A stretch of DNA of 64,000 bases, taken from assembly GCF_025995235.1 (NCBI RefSeq), contig NZ_BAPT01000010.1, positions 62,001 to 126,000 of the forward strand, in the 5' to 3' direction. Under the pieces are notes generated by a model. It saw only the letters and a program-made list of their open reading frames with translations, was not told the DNA's origin and ran no database searches. A program made the translations under genes and the position numbers. The DNA comes from Ameyamaea chiangmaiensis. GTDB taxonomy: Bacteria > Pseudomonadota > Alphaproteobacteria > Acetobacterales > Acetobacteraceae. Below, piece by piece: positions 7,880-16,642 of this stretch. Each line of letters begins with the position of its first letter. Position 1 is the first letter of the stretch.

Positions 7880-9373
7880 ATGGCGAGAGTTTACCAGTCG
7901 GGTTCTCTGAACACGACCAGTCTGGTGGTGCCTAATCTGTATGTGCAGGTGGTCCAACCCCAGACCCTGAGTCTGAACGGCGCGTCGAGCAGCCGGATCG
8001 GTATTGTCGGTACCGCCGGATGGGGGCCGGTTAACAGTCCGGTTGCTGTCGGTAGTATGGCTAACTGCCTTTCGCAGTTTGGCACGAAGCAGAGCAACGC
8101 ATTTGATATCGGCACAGCGGTTAACATTGCGATTGTGCAGGGCGCGAATGATTTTCGAGTCGTCCGCGTTACGGACGGTTCTGACGTGCATGCCACAGCG
8201 ACAGTGGACGGTGTGACGCTCACCGCGCGTTACTCGGGCAGTGCAGGCAACGGCATTTCTATTACGATCATGTCTGCACAGAATGGCGGTTATACGTTGA
8301 GTGTGGTGCATGCCGTGCTTGGTGGCGGTCTGTATTCCGGATCTACGTGGGAAGCGCTTCGGGATGCGGTCGCGGCTGATGCGGGCGCGTTGATTGCCGT
8401 GACGTTGCCGCAGACGGTTCCTGCCTTGGGGGTGGGAGCGGTAAGTCTGACGGGGGGCAGCGATGGAGATGTGCCCTCGTCTGAAGCGTTCATCGGGTCA
8501 GCGGCTGGTTCCGGAACTGGTTTGTATGCTCTTCAGGCGCAGAGTTGTGCTCTTGCGTTCATCCACGGTCTTACCGATTCGGCGACGTGGACGACGCAGG
8601 CGGCGTTCGGGTTGCAGAACGGCGTGTATATGCTGTGTACGGGGCCGTCGGGCGACACAATCACGAATGCCACGGCGCGAAAGGCAACTGCTGGGCTCGA
8701 TAGTTACGCGGTAAAGCTGCTACACGGGGACTGGCTGTGGTGGCTTGACGATACGAACGGCATGATGCTGGTTTCGCCACAGGCATTTGTAGGCGGGTGT
8801 CTTGCCTCCCTTACGCCCGCGCAGTCGAGCCTGAATAAGCAGATTTACGGGATTTTGGGGAGCCAGAAGGCCGGCTTGTCGAGTGGTTCCGTAACGATTG
8901 CATATTCGGACGCGGAGCTGGGCGCACTGATCGACGCAGGGATCGATGTTGTCTGCAATCCTGCGCCCGGTGGCGTATACTGGAGCGCACGTAGCGGGCA
9001 TAATTCGTCCACGACGTCGGTAATGTGGGGCGACAATTATACGCGGTTGACGAATTTCCTAGCCGACTCCTTTTCGGCAGGCCTCGGCGCTTACGTTGGT
9101 CGGTTGATCAATCAGTCGCTGTTTTTCGATATTCGTTCGTCAATTCTCGGGCTTCTGAGTTCCCTTCTCGGGCAGGGTATTCTGGGCAGTGTTGATGGTT
9201 CGCTTCCCTATGCCGTCGTGTGTGACAGCTCGAACAATACGCTTGCTCGTACGGCGTTGGGCTATGTTCAATGTGATATCCAGGTTCAATATCAGGGTAT
9301 TAACGAGAAATTTATCGTGAATCTGCAGGGTGGAACATCTGTGCAGATCGCGACTGCATCGGGAAGTGTCTGA
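7880..9373 (+). CDS. Contractile tail sheath protein
   Basis: The 497-residue protein would polymerise around the tail tube and contract on infection. ATG 7880 is preferred, with AAAGG at 7862-7866; upstream in-frame TTG codons give an unlikely N-terminus. The N-terminal region (VPNLYVQVVQPQTLSLNGAS and GIVGTAGWGPVNSP) and the C-terminal region (DSFSAGLGAYVGRLINQSLF) match the sheath pattern. The C-terminal strand (INEKFIVNLQGG) fits the inter-subunit strand exchange known for sheaths. This gene establishes that the tail is contractile. Confidence 0.87.
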   Translation: MARVYQSGSLNTTSLVVPNLYVQVVQPQTLSLNGASSSRIGIVGTAGWGPVNSPVAVGSMANCLSQFGTKQSNAFDIGTAVNIAIVQGANDFRVVRVTDGSDVHATATVDGVTLTARYSGSAGNGISITIMSAQNGGYTLSVVHAVLGGGLYSGSTWEALRDAVAADAGALIAVTLPQTVPALGVGAVSLTGGSDGDVPSSEAFIGSAAGSGTGLYALQAQSCALAFIHGLTDSATWTTQAAFGLQNGVYMLCTGPSGDTITNATARKATAGLDSYAVKLLHGDWLWWLDDTNGMMLVSPQAFVGGCLASLTPAQSSLNKQIYGILGSQKAGLSSGSVTIAYSDAELGALIDAGIDVVCNPAPGGVYWSARSGHNSSTTSVMWGDNYTRLTNFLADSFSAGLGAYVGRLINQSLFFDIRSSILGLLSSLLGQGILGSVDGSLPYAVVCDSSNNTLARTALGYVQCDIQVQYQGINEKFIVNLQGGTSVQIATASGSV

Positions 9374-9374
9374 T

Positions 9375-9800
9375 ATGGCGAATCCGTACAGCATTGGTCG
9401 CGACTGCCGAATTACGTTGTTGTGGAATGGCAGTCGTGTCGATCTGAGGGACGTAACGGCTTTCCAGGCGTCGCAGGAGACGGTCGTTCAGCGGGCCAAT
9501 CCTCTGAATGGCGTACCGGTGGAGTTTAATACGCCGAACGGCTGGCGCGGGAGCTTTTCGCTCGTTCGCGCAAGTGCGACTCTTGATACCTTGATCGCCA
9601 GCGTTGAGCAGGCGTTTTGGAGCGCCGGGACAATTGGCAGCGGTACGCTGTATCAATATATTTCCGAGCCGGACGGGACCCTCACGACATGGGAATATAG
9701 CGGTGTGTCCATGTCGTTGCATAATGATCGTTGGCAGGCCGAAGGCATTGTGCAGCAGACGGTGCAGTTCTTTGCATCGACACGGCGGCAGGTATCGTGA
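9375..9800 (+). CDS. Tail tube protein
   Basis: The 141-residue protein starts at ATG 9375, one base after the sheath stop codon. It is the right size for an inner tube protomer, and sheath followed by tube is the standard order in contractile phages. Beta strands such as GWRGSFSLVRASATLDTLI and a C-terminal QTVQFFAS suit the beta-sandwich tube fold. Its stop codon overlaps the next gene's ATG (ATGA at 9800). Confidence 0.8.
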   Translation: MANPYSIGRDCRITLLWNGSRVDLRDVTAFQASQETVVQRANPLNGVPVEFNTPNGWRGSFSLVRASATLDTLIASVEQAFWSAGTIGSGTLYQYISEPDGTLTTWEYSGVSMSLHNDRWQAEGIVQQTVQFFASTRRQVS

Positions 9801-10120
9801 TGGGTCTTCCAGCGACGCTCCATACCAAGGGTGGCCATGCGCTCTCGCTGCGTAGGCTCGACCCGGCTGACATGCTTGATCTCATCGAAGCTGGCGGTTC
9901 GGCGATGAATGGCGCCGCCGCGGACGCCTGGCTTGGATATGCGGAGATGATTTGCTCCGTCACGGCCATTGACCAGATACCCGTTCATATGCCGTCTTCG
10001 AAAGAAGAAATCAAAGAGTTGGCGAGGCGTCTTGGACACGACGGTGTCGACGCGCTTCTCGCAGCCTTTGAAGAGACGGCTACACCGCGCCTCGAACTAT
10101 TGGACGTCTCAAAAAACTGA
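9800..10120 (+). CDS. Tail assembly chaperone, zero-frame product (gpE/lambda gpG-like)
   Basis: The 106-residue product starts at ATG 9800, overlapping the tube gene stop. It is helical and acidic (LDPADMLDLIEAGGS, SSKEEIKELARRLGHDGVDA), like the short tail chaperones that coat the tape measure protein during tail assembly. It ends at a TGA directly after a perfect slippery heptamer, and a second frame continues downstream; the longer product is annotated separately. Location between tube and tape-measure position is exactly that of P2 gpE and lambda gpG. Confidence 0.75.
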   Translation: MGLPATLHTKGGHALSLRRLDPADMLDLIEAGGSAMNGAAADAWLGYAEMICSVTAIDQIPVHMPSSKEEIKELARRLGHDGVDALLAAFEETATPRLELLDVSKN

Positions 10121-10281
10121 GCCGGCACCCCATATTTCAGCAGTTGATCTATCTGGTGCAGCATGGGGTGCCGTGGGAACTGGCGTCGAAGTGGACGGAC
10201 GCGCGCAGGCTTGCTGCGTGTGTTATAATTGCAGAACGTGAAGGACACCGCTTTGATTGGTCCAGTGGGCGTTACGCGTAA
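9800..10281 (+). CDS. Frameshifted tail assembly chaperone (gpE' / gpGT-like), -1 fusion product
   Basis: Reading through the zero frame to 10117 and slipping back one base gives a 160-residue protein ending at TAA 10279-10281. The 54-residue extension includes PIFQQLIYLVQHGVPWELAS and ends GHRFDWSSGRYA. It has the helical, Trp-containing character of the longer tail chaperones of lambda and P2, and there is no separate start codon that would express it efficiently. Known tail chaperones use this exact fusion strategy with a low frameshift rate. The extension overlaps the start of the next gene by about 29 nt. Confidence 0.75.
10111..10173 (+). other. Programmed -1 ribosomal frameshift signal
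   Basis: The heptamer A AAA AAC (10111-10117) is in the correct X XXY YYZ phase, reading tcA AAA AAC before the TGA. A 5-nt spacer follows, then a perfect 11-bp stem: CGGCACCCCAT (10123-10133) pairs with ATGGGGTGCCG (10163-10173) around a 29-nt loop. Slippery site, spacer length and stem together meet the full definition of a stimulated -1 frameshift element. Confidence 0.85.
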
Positions 10282-11179
10282 ATCAAGCGATTTAGGTCAA
10301 CGCGCGACGCGTTCTGTTTTTCCGATCATATACGCAGGGTGTTTTCGATCGTCGAAGATTCTCGAACGCACTGGACGTGTTCGCCTTCGACTGTGGTCGG
10401 CTGTGCCTGGGGTCTCACGCTCGAGTCACCAAGGTGGAGATCATAGGCATGCCGTCGCCAACGTGCCTGGCTTGACGGGTGGGGTGAACGCTGTTTCCGC
10501 CGGGCGGCCGCATGTGCGGAGCGTTGGGGTCGCTGCCGTGGCGGACGGACCACGTACCGTGAGGCGTGTTGTTCCGGGCACCGACGCTCCGGCGGGAGCA
10601 AAACGAGCGGTCATACGACGGTCTCCGCAGACACGTGTCGTCAGGCGTGTCGTGGGTAGTGAGGTGACTAAGCAGTCGGACGGAAAAGGAGCCGGACGAC
10701 CTACGGAACTCCCTCTGAAGCGATTGAAGGTTAGAGGCATGTCAAGAGCCTCGGTTAACGATACGGGCGCGGTCCGCGGCGACCTAAAGCGACAAGCGGA
10801 GCGTCATGGACCGGATGTGATTAAGGCTGGAAAACGCTACGGCGTACATCAGCTGGATAGCGTTCGTCGTCGGGAAAACGGTGTGCCACCACATAATTCT
10901 TCCGCTGCACCCGTGCGGCGCGAGAGTGCCGAGGACGGTGGAAGCCGCAAGACATCGCTGATACATGATGAGTCACCACACCCAAATTATTGGGGGACAG
11001 GTAGCCTCGCCACGGAGCGCGCGCCTGAGCGTGGACGAAGCGCTTACGCCGCGTACCGGCAGCCGATGCGCGATGCCGTCATTGCGGAACGTGAAGCGCG
11101 TATGGTGAGGCGAGCGTCGTCCAGCGCGGTCGACCAGATCGCGCAGATGCTGTTGCCGGGCTATAGCGCCGGTGCTTGA
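10253..11179 (+). CDS. Arg-rich, low-complexity protein in the tape-measure position
   Basis: The 308-residue frame starts at TTG 10253, 7 nt after GAAGGA; GTG 10265 is an alternative. It lies where contractile phages encode the tape measure, between tail chaperones and the hub genes. It is very basic, rich in Arg, Ser, Gly and Val, with little predicted structure. Only the C-terminal 45 residues (AYRQPMRDAVIAEREARMVR and after) look helical. It lacks the long coiled coils and hydrophobic segments of normal tape measures and is short, which would imply a tail of only some 45 nm if it does measure. It may be a reduced tape measure or something else. Confidence 0.5.
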   Translation: MIGPVGVTRKSSDLGQRATRSVFPIIYAGCFRSSKILERTGRVRLRLWSAVPGVSRSSHQGGDHRHAVANVPGLTGGVNAVSAGRPHVRSVGVAAVADGPRTVRRVVPGTDAPAGAKRAVIRRSPQTRVVRRVVGSEVTKQSDGKGAGRPTELPLKRLKVRGMSRASVNDTGAVRGDLKRQAERHGPDVIKAGKRYGVHQLDSVRRRENGVPPHNSSAAPVRRESAEDGGSRKTSLIHDESPHPNYWGTGSLATERAPERGRSAYAAYRQPMRDAVIAEREARMVRRASSSAVDQIAQMLLPGYSAGA

Positions 11180-11209
11180 GATAAACTTTCAGTATGAGAT
11201 GTTGCTGTC

Positions 11210-11914
11210 TTGGATGAGATTTATGTCGGCCCGATTACACTGTCCGGGATGGAAATACCCGACCGTGTAATTTTGGGCGGTGACCAGCGTGTCGTGATCA
11301 CTGAGATGCCAGGTGGCGGTCGGGTCATAAATGCACAAGGTGCGCAACCGGGGCCTCTGGTTCTTGAGGGACGTTTCGTCGGGCCAAATGCTCTCTCGAG
11401 GGCGCGGATATTGGATCAGCTTCGGTGCCAAGGCACCGCGGTCACGTTTATCGGTCTGGGCTTCTCATGTGATGTCTGGGTAACCTCTTTTTCTTTTAGC
11501 TATGAGTCTAAAGGTATCGTCTGTCCGTATGTCATGCGTCTGGAGCGTCGCTTTGACCAGACGGCAACGACTGCGACAACGAATGCCCTGGGGGCGGTGG
11601 TAAACGCGCTTGCGAGTTCGGATGCTGCTCTTTCGAGAGCGGCAGACTCTTCGAGCGCCTTCGACGTTTCTTCGGCGAGTATTCAGAGCATTATCGCACG
11701 GAATGACATTCCAGATGTCGATGACCTTGTGACTCTTGCTTCTTCAGCAGAGGCGTTGGCCTCGATAGCCGAAGTGGGAGGTGTCGCGCTCGATAGTGTC
11801 GAGTTTCAAACGTCTTCCGACGTATCCAATGCACTTGTTCTTGCATCGGCGCAGAGTGCTGTTGTTGAAGCCAGTGACTATATCCGGCAGGCCATTGTTC
11901 TGTCGAAGTCGTGA
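11210..11914 (+). CDS. Tail hub-linker or baseplate protein (position-based)
   Basis: The 234-residue protein starts at TTG 11210; no in-frame ATG exists nearby. The first 115 residues are beta-rich (VGPITLSGMEIPDRVILGG, GQRVVITEMPGGGRVINA-type strands and GPLVLEGRFVGP), resembling the N-terminal domain of tail hub-linker proteins. The second half is Ala/Ser-rich helix (TNALGAVVNALASSDAALSR). It lies between the tape-measure position and the LysM/gpD hub genes, so a role joining tube to hub is plausible but inferred. Confidence 0.45.
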   Translation: MDEIYVGPITLSGMEIPDRVILGGDQRVVITEMPGGGRVINAQGAQPGPLVLEGRFVGPNALSRARILDQLRCQGTAVTFIGLGFSCDVWVTSFSFSYESKGIVCPYVMRLERRFDQTATTATTNALGAVVNALASSDAALSRAADSSSAFDVSSASIQSIIARNDIPDVDDLVTLASSAEALASIAEVGGVALDSVEFQTSSDVSNALVLASAQSAVVEASDYIRQAIVLSKS

Positions 11915-11928
11915 CTTGGGAGTTGATC

Positions 11929-12135
11929 ATGTCGACTACGAAAAGTGTGAGCGCGAGTGATATTTCTCTGTTTCACGTGGCGGCCGCGACGTGTGGAGAT
12001 GCTCTACAGTGGTGGCAGATCGCTCAAGCGAACGGTCTTTCGAGCCCCGATCTGACCTGGTTGCCTGTGCCTTTGATGATCGTCCTTCCCGATCTGGACA
12101 CGTCATCAACGTCTGGACTGCCTGTGGAAGCCTGA
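11929..12135 (+). CDS. Short LysM-like tail protein (P2 gpX-like)
   Basis: The 68-residue protein starts at ATG 11929. Its pattern DISLFHVAAATCGDALQWWQ followed by IAQANGLSSPDL and a final hydrophobic strand ending in IVLPDLD matches the single LysM-fold domain of P2 gpX-like proteins. These bind at the junction of tube and baseplate hub. The gene sits directly before the gpD-like hub gene, as in P2-type phages. Confidence 0.7.
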   Translation: MSTTKSVSASDISLFHVAAATCGDALQWWQIAQANGLSSPDLTWLPVPLMIVLPDLDTSSTSGLPVEA

Positions 12136-12137
12136 CA

Positions 12138-13238
12138 GTGGAAGACGTTCAATATGCGACGCGGGTACGACTATCCATCAATGGACAGGCGACGTCGGCG
12201 TGGTCAGTGACCGGGTTTGAGATATCGGTATCACGGTATGCCCGCGCGGGGACATGTGTGGTGCGTGCCGTGCGATCCAGCGAGGAGAGTGACGCCCTTG
12301 CGGCACTTCTGCGTGCCACGGCGTTCGTGGATCGCACGACTGTTCTTTTGGAGGTGTCCGCGAGCCTGACGAGCGAATGGACGACAATCTTTCAAGGTGT
12401 CGTCGATCATATCGAGCTCGAGCCATTGACCAGTTCACTTATTCTGGAGTGTCGCGATTATCTTGCGCTGTTGATAGATTTGCGTGTCGCATCCTCGTGG
12501 CTGAACATGACGGGCGCCGAACTTGCGGAGGCGGCGATCCTTGAGGCCGGTCTTATTCCTGGGGTGGAGTTTACGGCGGCAATGGTTGGGCAATTCTGGC
12601 AAATTGATCATCGACGCACAAGCGCAGTCGCCGCAAGCCGGTTTCAATCGGCATATGACCTTGTGCTGTCGGTAGCGTCTTCGTTCGGGTGCGAGCTTTA
12701 TGCTATGGGGCGTAAGGTTATGTGCGTTCCGATAGTTCTGGAGGCCCTCGATCCCGGGACCGTCGGAAACGTGCAGATGGAATTTTCGTCAGCGTCGACG
12801 GGCGCAGACTTTTGCGTTCGCCATATTTCTGTTGCTCGCGATCTCGTCAACACGTCTGGCCTGTCTGTCCAAATGTTATCCTGGGACTCCCGTCAGCGTT
12901 CGAAGGGCGAAGTGTCGGTACAAGGGGGGAGTGTTGTTCAATCTGCCACCAGGAATTCAGCGGCTTTCCATAGCTTTAGAATGCCCGGATTGCGGGAAGA
13001 CGATCTGCAGCGTGTCGCGATTGAGAAATATAACGCTCTTTCCGCCCACGAATACGTCGTTCGCGTAGAGGGACCGGCCAATACGTCGATAGGAGCACGC
13101 AGTTTCCTTCGACTGGGAGGAACGGGTACGGCGTGGGATCGCGTGTATAGTGTTGATCAATGCATATATCGCTTTGATTCGCAAGAGGGGTTCACGCAGG
13201 CCATGACACTGCGTGACCGAAGCGGGGCTTTGGCGTGA
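12138..13238 (+). CDS. Baseplate hub protein, phage late control gpD-like
   Basis: The 366-residue protein starts at GTG 12138, with GGAAG 7 nt upstream and only two bases after the gpX stop; longer upstream reading would run through gpX. It shows the gpD pattern: an N-terminal beta domain (EISVSRYARAGTCVVRAVR), a middle region with LILECRDYLALLIDLRVASS, and a helical segment FQSAYDLVLSVASSFGCEL. Hub proteins form the trimeric platform on which the spike sits. Its last codon overlaps the spike gene start (GTGA). Confidence 0.75.
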   Translation: MEDVQYATRVRLSINGQATSAWSVTGFEISVSRYARAGTCVVRAVRSSEESDALAALLRATAFVDRTTVLLEVSASLTSEWTTIFQGVVDHIELEPLTSSLILECRDYLALLIDLRVASSWLNMTGAELAEAAILEAGLIPGVEFTAAMVGQFWQIDHRRTSAVAASRFQSAYDLVLSVASSFGCELYAMGRKVMCVPIVLEALDPGTVGNVQMEFSSASTGADFCVRHISVARDLVNTSGLSVQMLSWDSRQRSKGEVSVQGGSVVQSATRNSAAFHSFRMPGLREDDLQRVAIEKYNALSAHEYVVRVEGPANTSIGARSFLRLGGTGTAWDRVYSVDQCIYRFDSQEGFTQAMTLRDRSGALA

Positions 13239-13882
13239 TTGATTATCGAATGGACGCGGCGGCGGTCCTGTGTCGCACGGCGACGGCTCTGCACGGCATT
13301 GTCTCGGCGGTGGACCCCGAGAATGGAGCCGTAAAAGTTCACATTATGCCAGAGGGGATTGAGAGTGGGTGGATACCTGACGCGGCCGGTGTCGCTGCGG
13401 GTGACTTGAGGATCGCCCGGCCGAACTGTGTCGGTTCGCATGTTCTTTTACTTCCGATTGACGGGGACGCAGAGCATCTTGCGATCGTCGGCGTCGTGTT
13501 TGATGCTGTTGTGACGCCACCTGTTTCAAGGGTGACGGGGAAAGTAGCGCAGCCTGGAGAACTTCTCATACAGACAGGCTGCGGCACCCCACCTCTTGCC
13601 GAGGGCGGTCAGCCTGGAGCGCAGGCGGCGACGGATTCGTGGTGGCATATGCTTCCCAAAGGACTATTTTATGGATCCGGGTCGGTTAGTGTTGCCATCG
13701 AATTCGATAAGATCACGTGGAAAGCGGGGGAAGCTGTCATGATCTTCGGATCTGACGGGCTTCGGGTTTCAGGCGTTGATATCGTAAGTGATCAAGACGT
13801 GAAGGCGGGTGTTCACTCGATGACGGGTCATGTCCACAGTAACGGCAATCAAGGAGCCAATACAGGGACTGCGATAGGATGA
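13235..13882 (+). CDS. Baseplate spike protein gpV
   Basis: The 215-residue protein starts at GTG 13235. It begins with an OB-fold-like region (LHGIVSAVDPENGAVKVHIM), followed by a domain ending in GSHVLLLPIDGD, and then a repetitive beta stretch (DGLRVSGVDIVSDQDVKAG). It finishes with GHVHSNGNQG; such an HxH motif binds the iron ion at the tip of P2-type spikes. The spike pierces the outer membrane on contraction. The length agrees with gpV, and the tip motif makes this call firm. Confidence 0.87.
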   Translation: MIDYRMDAAAVLCRTATALHGIVSAVDPENGAVKVHIMPEGIESGWIPDAAGVAAGDLRIARPNCVGSHVLLLPIDGDAEHLAIVGVVFDAVVTPPVSRVTGKVAQPGELLIQTGCGTPPLAEGGQPGAQAATDSWWHMLPKGLFYGSGSVSVAIEFDKITWKAGEAVMIFGSDGLRVSGVDIVSDQDVKAGVHSMTGHVHSNGNQGANTGTAIG

Positions 13883-14241
13883 CGACGCTCGCTCATATGT
13901 GCGGGGCAGACCTTTCACTGGATGCGGCGGGTGGGCTTGGCATGTCTTCGGCCGCGCAGGAAACCCGCGAGATGATCCTCCGCCGGTTATGTACAGGATC
14001 TGGCGATTATATATGGCAAATTCAATATGGTGCGGGTTTGCCGGCAATGATCGGGGAGCCGGTTGATCTCTCAAAGATCAAGTCGTTGGTGCAGTCTCAG
14101 ATCCTGATGGAGGAGGGGGTCGACTTATTCAGCCTCACGGATGTGTCCATCAGTCAGGATAACGTGGGCGGTGTATATTGCACGATTTCATATAGCACTG
14201 CGTCAAGCGCCGCGCAGACGATTACTGTCAAATCTTCCTGA
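13879..14241 (+). CDS. Baseplate wedge protein gpW (gp25-like)
   Basis: The 120-residue protein overlaps the gpV stop (ATGA at 13879). It has the gp25/gpW pattern: a helix with SAAQETREMILRRLCTGSGD, then GAGLPAMIGEPVDLSKIKSL, then paired C-terminal strands (VYCTISYSTAS). These proteins join sheath and baseplate wedge. The position between gpV and gpJ is standard. It is followed by a 23-nt gap containing AAGGAAA, the ribosome binding site of the next gene. Confidence 0.8.
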   Translation: MTTLAHMCGADLSLDAAGGLGMSSAAQETREMILRRLCTGSGDYIWQIQYGAGLPAMIGEPVDLSKIKSLVQSQILMEEGVDLFSLTDVSISQDNVGGVYCTISYSTASSAAQTITVKSS

Positions 14242-14264
14242 CGGTCATTTAAGGAAAATAATAC

Positions 14265-15407
14265 GTGAATTTGTCTGTGCGCTCATTCAGTGCGGCGGTA
14301 TCGTCTGCCCTGGCGGCAGTGCAGGCCAGTTGCTCTGCGCTGACGAACGTTGGGGTGGGTACGCCGATCCGTGCTCTCATGGAGGCGGCGGCTGCAACCG
14401 GTTTGTGGTTGCAATATATTGCCCTGCAAATTCTTGCAACAACGCGATTGTCGTCATGCAGTGGCACCGATGTGGACAGTTTTGTCGGTGACTTCGGTAT
14501 GGCCAGGCTTCCCGGTACTGCGGCGTCCGGGAGTGTACTGTTCACGTCGTTCAATGCTACGGGGCAGTCTGCGACGATTCTCGTTGGCGCTACGGTCAAG
14601 ACCGCATCATCCCTTGTATTTGCGGTCGTTTCAGATACCGGAAATCCTTACTGGTCATCAGCACAGGGCGGCTACATTCGCCCAGCTGGAGTGGCGTCGG
14701 TATCTGTGCCGGTGCAGTGCCTGGCTGTGGGCAGTGTTGGCAATGTGGCCTCGGGAGCAATCGGTCTTCTGGGAACATCGGTGTCGGGAGTTGATACAGT
14801 CACAAACGTGGCCGCGTTCACAAATGGTACGGACGGAGAAACGGACGCGGCGTTGAAGGCGCGCTTTCCCGTGTGGATGGCGTCGAAGGCATCTGGAACA
14901 TCGCGCGCCGTCGACAGTGCTATCGCCGGAGTACAGACAAATCTGACGAGCGCGCTGATGGACGGACTTGCGCCCGATCAGGCCGCACGGTCAGGCTATT
15001 TTACGGCGGTCGTGGATGACGGGAGTGGCGATCCATCAGATGACGTCTTGGCTTCTGTTCAGAAAAATATCGATGTCGTCAGGTCTTTGGGTGTGGGATT
15101 TTCCGTGCAGCGGCCGGTTCTTCTTCTTGTCAATGTTTCGATGACGGTGACGATCGCCGCAGGAGGAAGTCCGGGGACCGTGCAGGCTGCTGTACAAGCG
15201 GCGCTTACGAAAAGTATTAACGGAACTTCGGTGGGACAAGGCTATGCTTACAGTCTTCTTCCGGTCGTTGCGTATTCAAGCGCCGGTGTAACGATTTTGT
15301 CGGTTACGGATGTTCTCATGAACGGTGCCCAGGATGATATTCCCGCTTCCACAGTGCAGGTAACCCGGGCGGGTAGTGTCGTTGTGACGGTCCAGGAGGC
15401 CGGTTGA
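14265..15407 (+). CDS. Baseplate J-like protein
   Basis: The 380-residue protein starts at GTG 14265, 7 nt downstream of AAGGAAA. It follows the baseplate_J pattern with an N-terminal helical part (ALTNVGVGTPIRALMEAAAA), SGTDVDSFVGDFGMARLPGT, a beta domain, and GETDAALKARFPVWMASKAS near the middle. The C-terminus has paired strands (ILSVTDVLMNGAQDDIPAST). Such wedge proteins form the outer ring of the baseplate. The stop overlaps the ATG of the adhesin gene. Confidence 0.85.
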   Translation: MNLSVRSFSAAVSSALAAVQASCSALTNVGVGTPIRALMEAAAATGLWLQYIALQILATTRLSSCSGTDVDSFVGDFGMARLPGTAASGSVLFTSFNATGQSATILVGATVKTASSLVFAVVSDTGNPYWSSAQGGYIRPAGVASVSVPVQCLAVGSVGNVASGAIGLLGTSVSGVDTVTNVAAFTNGTDGETDAALKARFPVWMASKASGTSRAVDSAIAGVQTNLTSALMDGLAPDQAARSGYFTAVVDDGSGDPSDDVLASVQKNIDVVRSLGVGFSVQRPVLLLVNVSMTVTIAAGGSPGTVQAAVQAALTKSINGTSVGQGYAYSLLPVVAYSSAGVTILSVTDVLMNGAQDDIPASTVQVTRAGSVVVTVQEAG

Positions 15408-16642
15408 TGCCAAAGTTTAATAGTTACGAGAGAAAGCGCTCTCTGAGCGGAAACGAACTGTGCGTCCTTGCCGAGGCCGACGGTTCGATGACCGTTACGG
15501 CAACTGTCGGTGAGGTTGCCGGGGCCCCCGCTCAGACGACGTCTTCGGGACAGTTTTATGCCGATGCGGGCGCGGCGATTTCCCGTTATGCCGACCGTGT
15601 GCTGGTAGGCGCGGCTGCGGACAATCCAGGCCAGACAAGTCGTGATACGGTCCCTACTGACTGGCTCTCCAAAATGATGGGAGCGACGTCGATTGGTGCT
15701 TGGCCGGTCTGGGGCGCGCAATTTTCTTCTCTGGCGCGATATGGCTCTACGGGTATCCTGGGTGCTTCCCGGACATCCGATGCAACCGCGAGCCGTGGGC
15801 TCTTGGGGTATGTGCCGAGCTCGATCGGCGTGGCGTCCTGGGCTGTGTCGGACGATACGTCCGCGGGATCGACGTCGACAGGATATGCGTTCTACGGCGA
15901 GACGTGGCGCATGGCCGGTGCTGACCAGGAGCCATGCTTTGGCCTTGAGCTTGAGGCGGTCAATTTCGGCGGTCTGCCAACGGGTGTTTCGACACCTTAT
16001 AAGGTCAATGTTGGCGGCGGTGCAGTCGGCGTGCAACTCGGCGCTGGAGGAGGGCAGACGAGTGGTACAAGCGATGCGGCTTCGGGAATTACCTTCGTGT
16101 CGAATCCGAATGCGTGGCAGGTCGGAATCGTGTTCGGCGCCGATGCGCTGACGGGGACGAATGGTAAAGACGCCGGATATGCATCGGCCATTTCGATGGC
16201 GTGCAACCATGCGATAGAATGGCATACGCCTGAAGTCGTCTCAGGCGCCGATGGCATTAACGTGGGTGCCTTTGTGCGCTCGACGGTTACGCGCCGTGCG
16301 GACGGGGGGCGGCTTGAGTTCGCCGACGGCACTGTGTCGGTCAGTAATATCGATGGGAAGCCGATGTTTGTCGTTCAGACATCGGCGTCGCCGGATAATA
16401 TCCTGATGGTACAGTCCGGAACTGGCACGCAGGCAGCGGGTTTGTATGCGATCCCTGCGGCGAGCGGTAATGGTAATATCGGGCTTTTCCCGGCATCGGG
16501 TGGCGAGTTACAGATTTCATCGCCGATAAGTGGTTCCGGCAGTGTGATGCCGGCGACCGTGGGGGGAGGCTTTTTGCATATCAATATCAATGGGGCGGAT
16601 TACCGGATCCCATTGTGCACCGTCGAGCAGGCCGGGGGCTGA
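15407..16642 (+). CDS. Putative tail-associated adhesin inserted between gpJ and gpI
   Basis: The 411-residue protein starts at ATG 15407, overlapping the gpJ stop. It is rich in Gly, Ala, Ser and Thr with short beta strands. There is no transmembrane helix and no enzyme motif that I recognise. Phage tail fibres and receptor-binding proteins look like this. It is unusual that it lies between gpJ and gpI, which are normally adjacent. Its last codon overlaps the gpI start, so the three genes are tightly coupled. A decoration or fibre-network protein is another possibility. Confidence 0.5.
   Translation: MPKFNSYERKRSLSGNELCVLAEADGSMTVTATVGEVAGAPAQTTSSGQFYADAGAAISRYADRVLVGAAADNPGQTSRDTVPTDWLSKMMGATSIGAWPVWGAQFSSLARYGSTGILGASRTSDATASRGLLGYVPSSIGVASWAVSDDTSAGSTSTGYAFYGETWRMAGADQEPCFGLELEAVNFGGLPTGVSTPYKVNVGGGAVGVQLGAGGGQTSGTSDAASGITFVSNPNAWQVGIVFGADALTGTNGKDAGYASAISMACNHAIEWHTPEVVSGADGINVGAFVRSTVTRRADGGRLEFADGTVSVSNIDGKPMFVVQTSASPDNILMVQSGTGTQAAGLYAIPAASGNGNIGLFPASGGELQISSPISGSGSVMPATVGGGFLHININGADYRIPLCTVEQAGG

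Noticed and set aside
15248..16225. 325-codon minus-strand frame in the phage block
   Set aside because: It is opposite to gpJ and the adhesin gene; every phage gene here reads on the plus strand with overlapping junctions.
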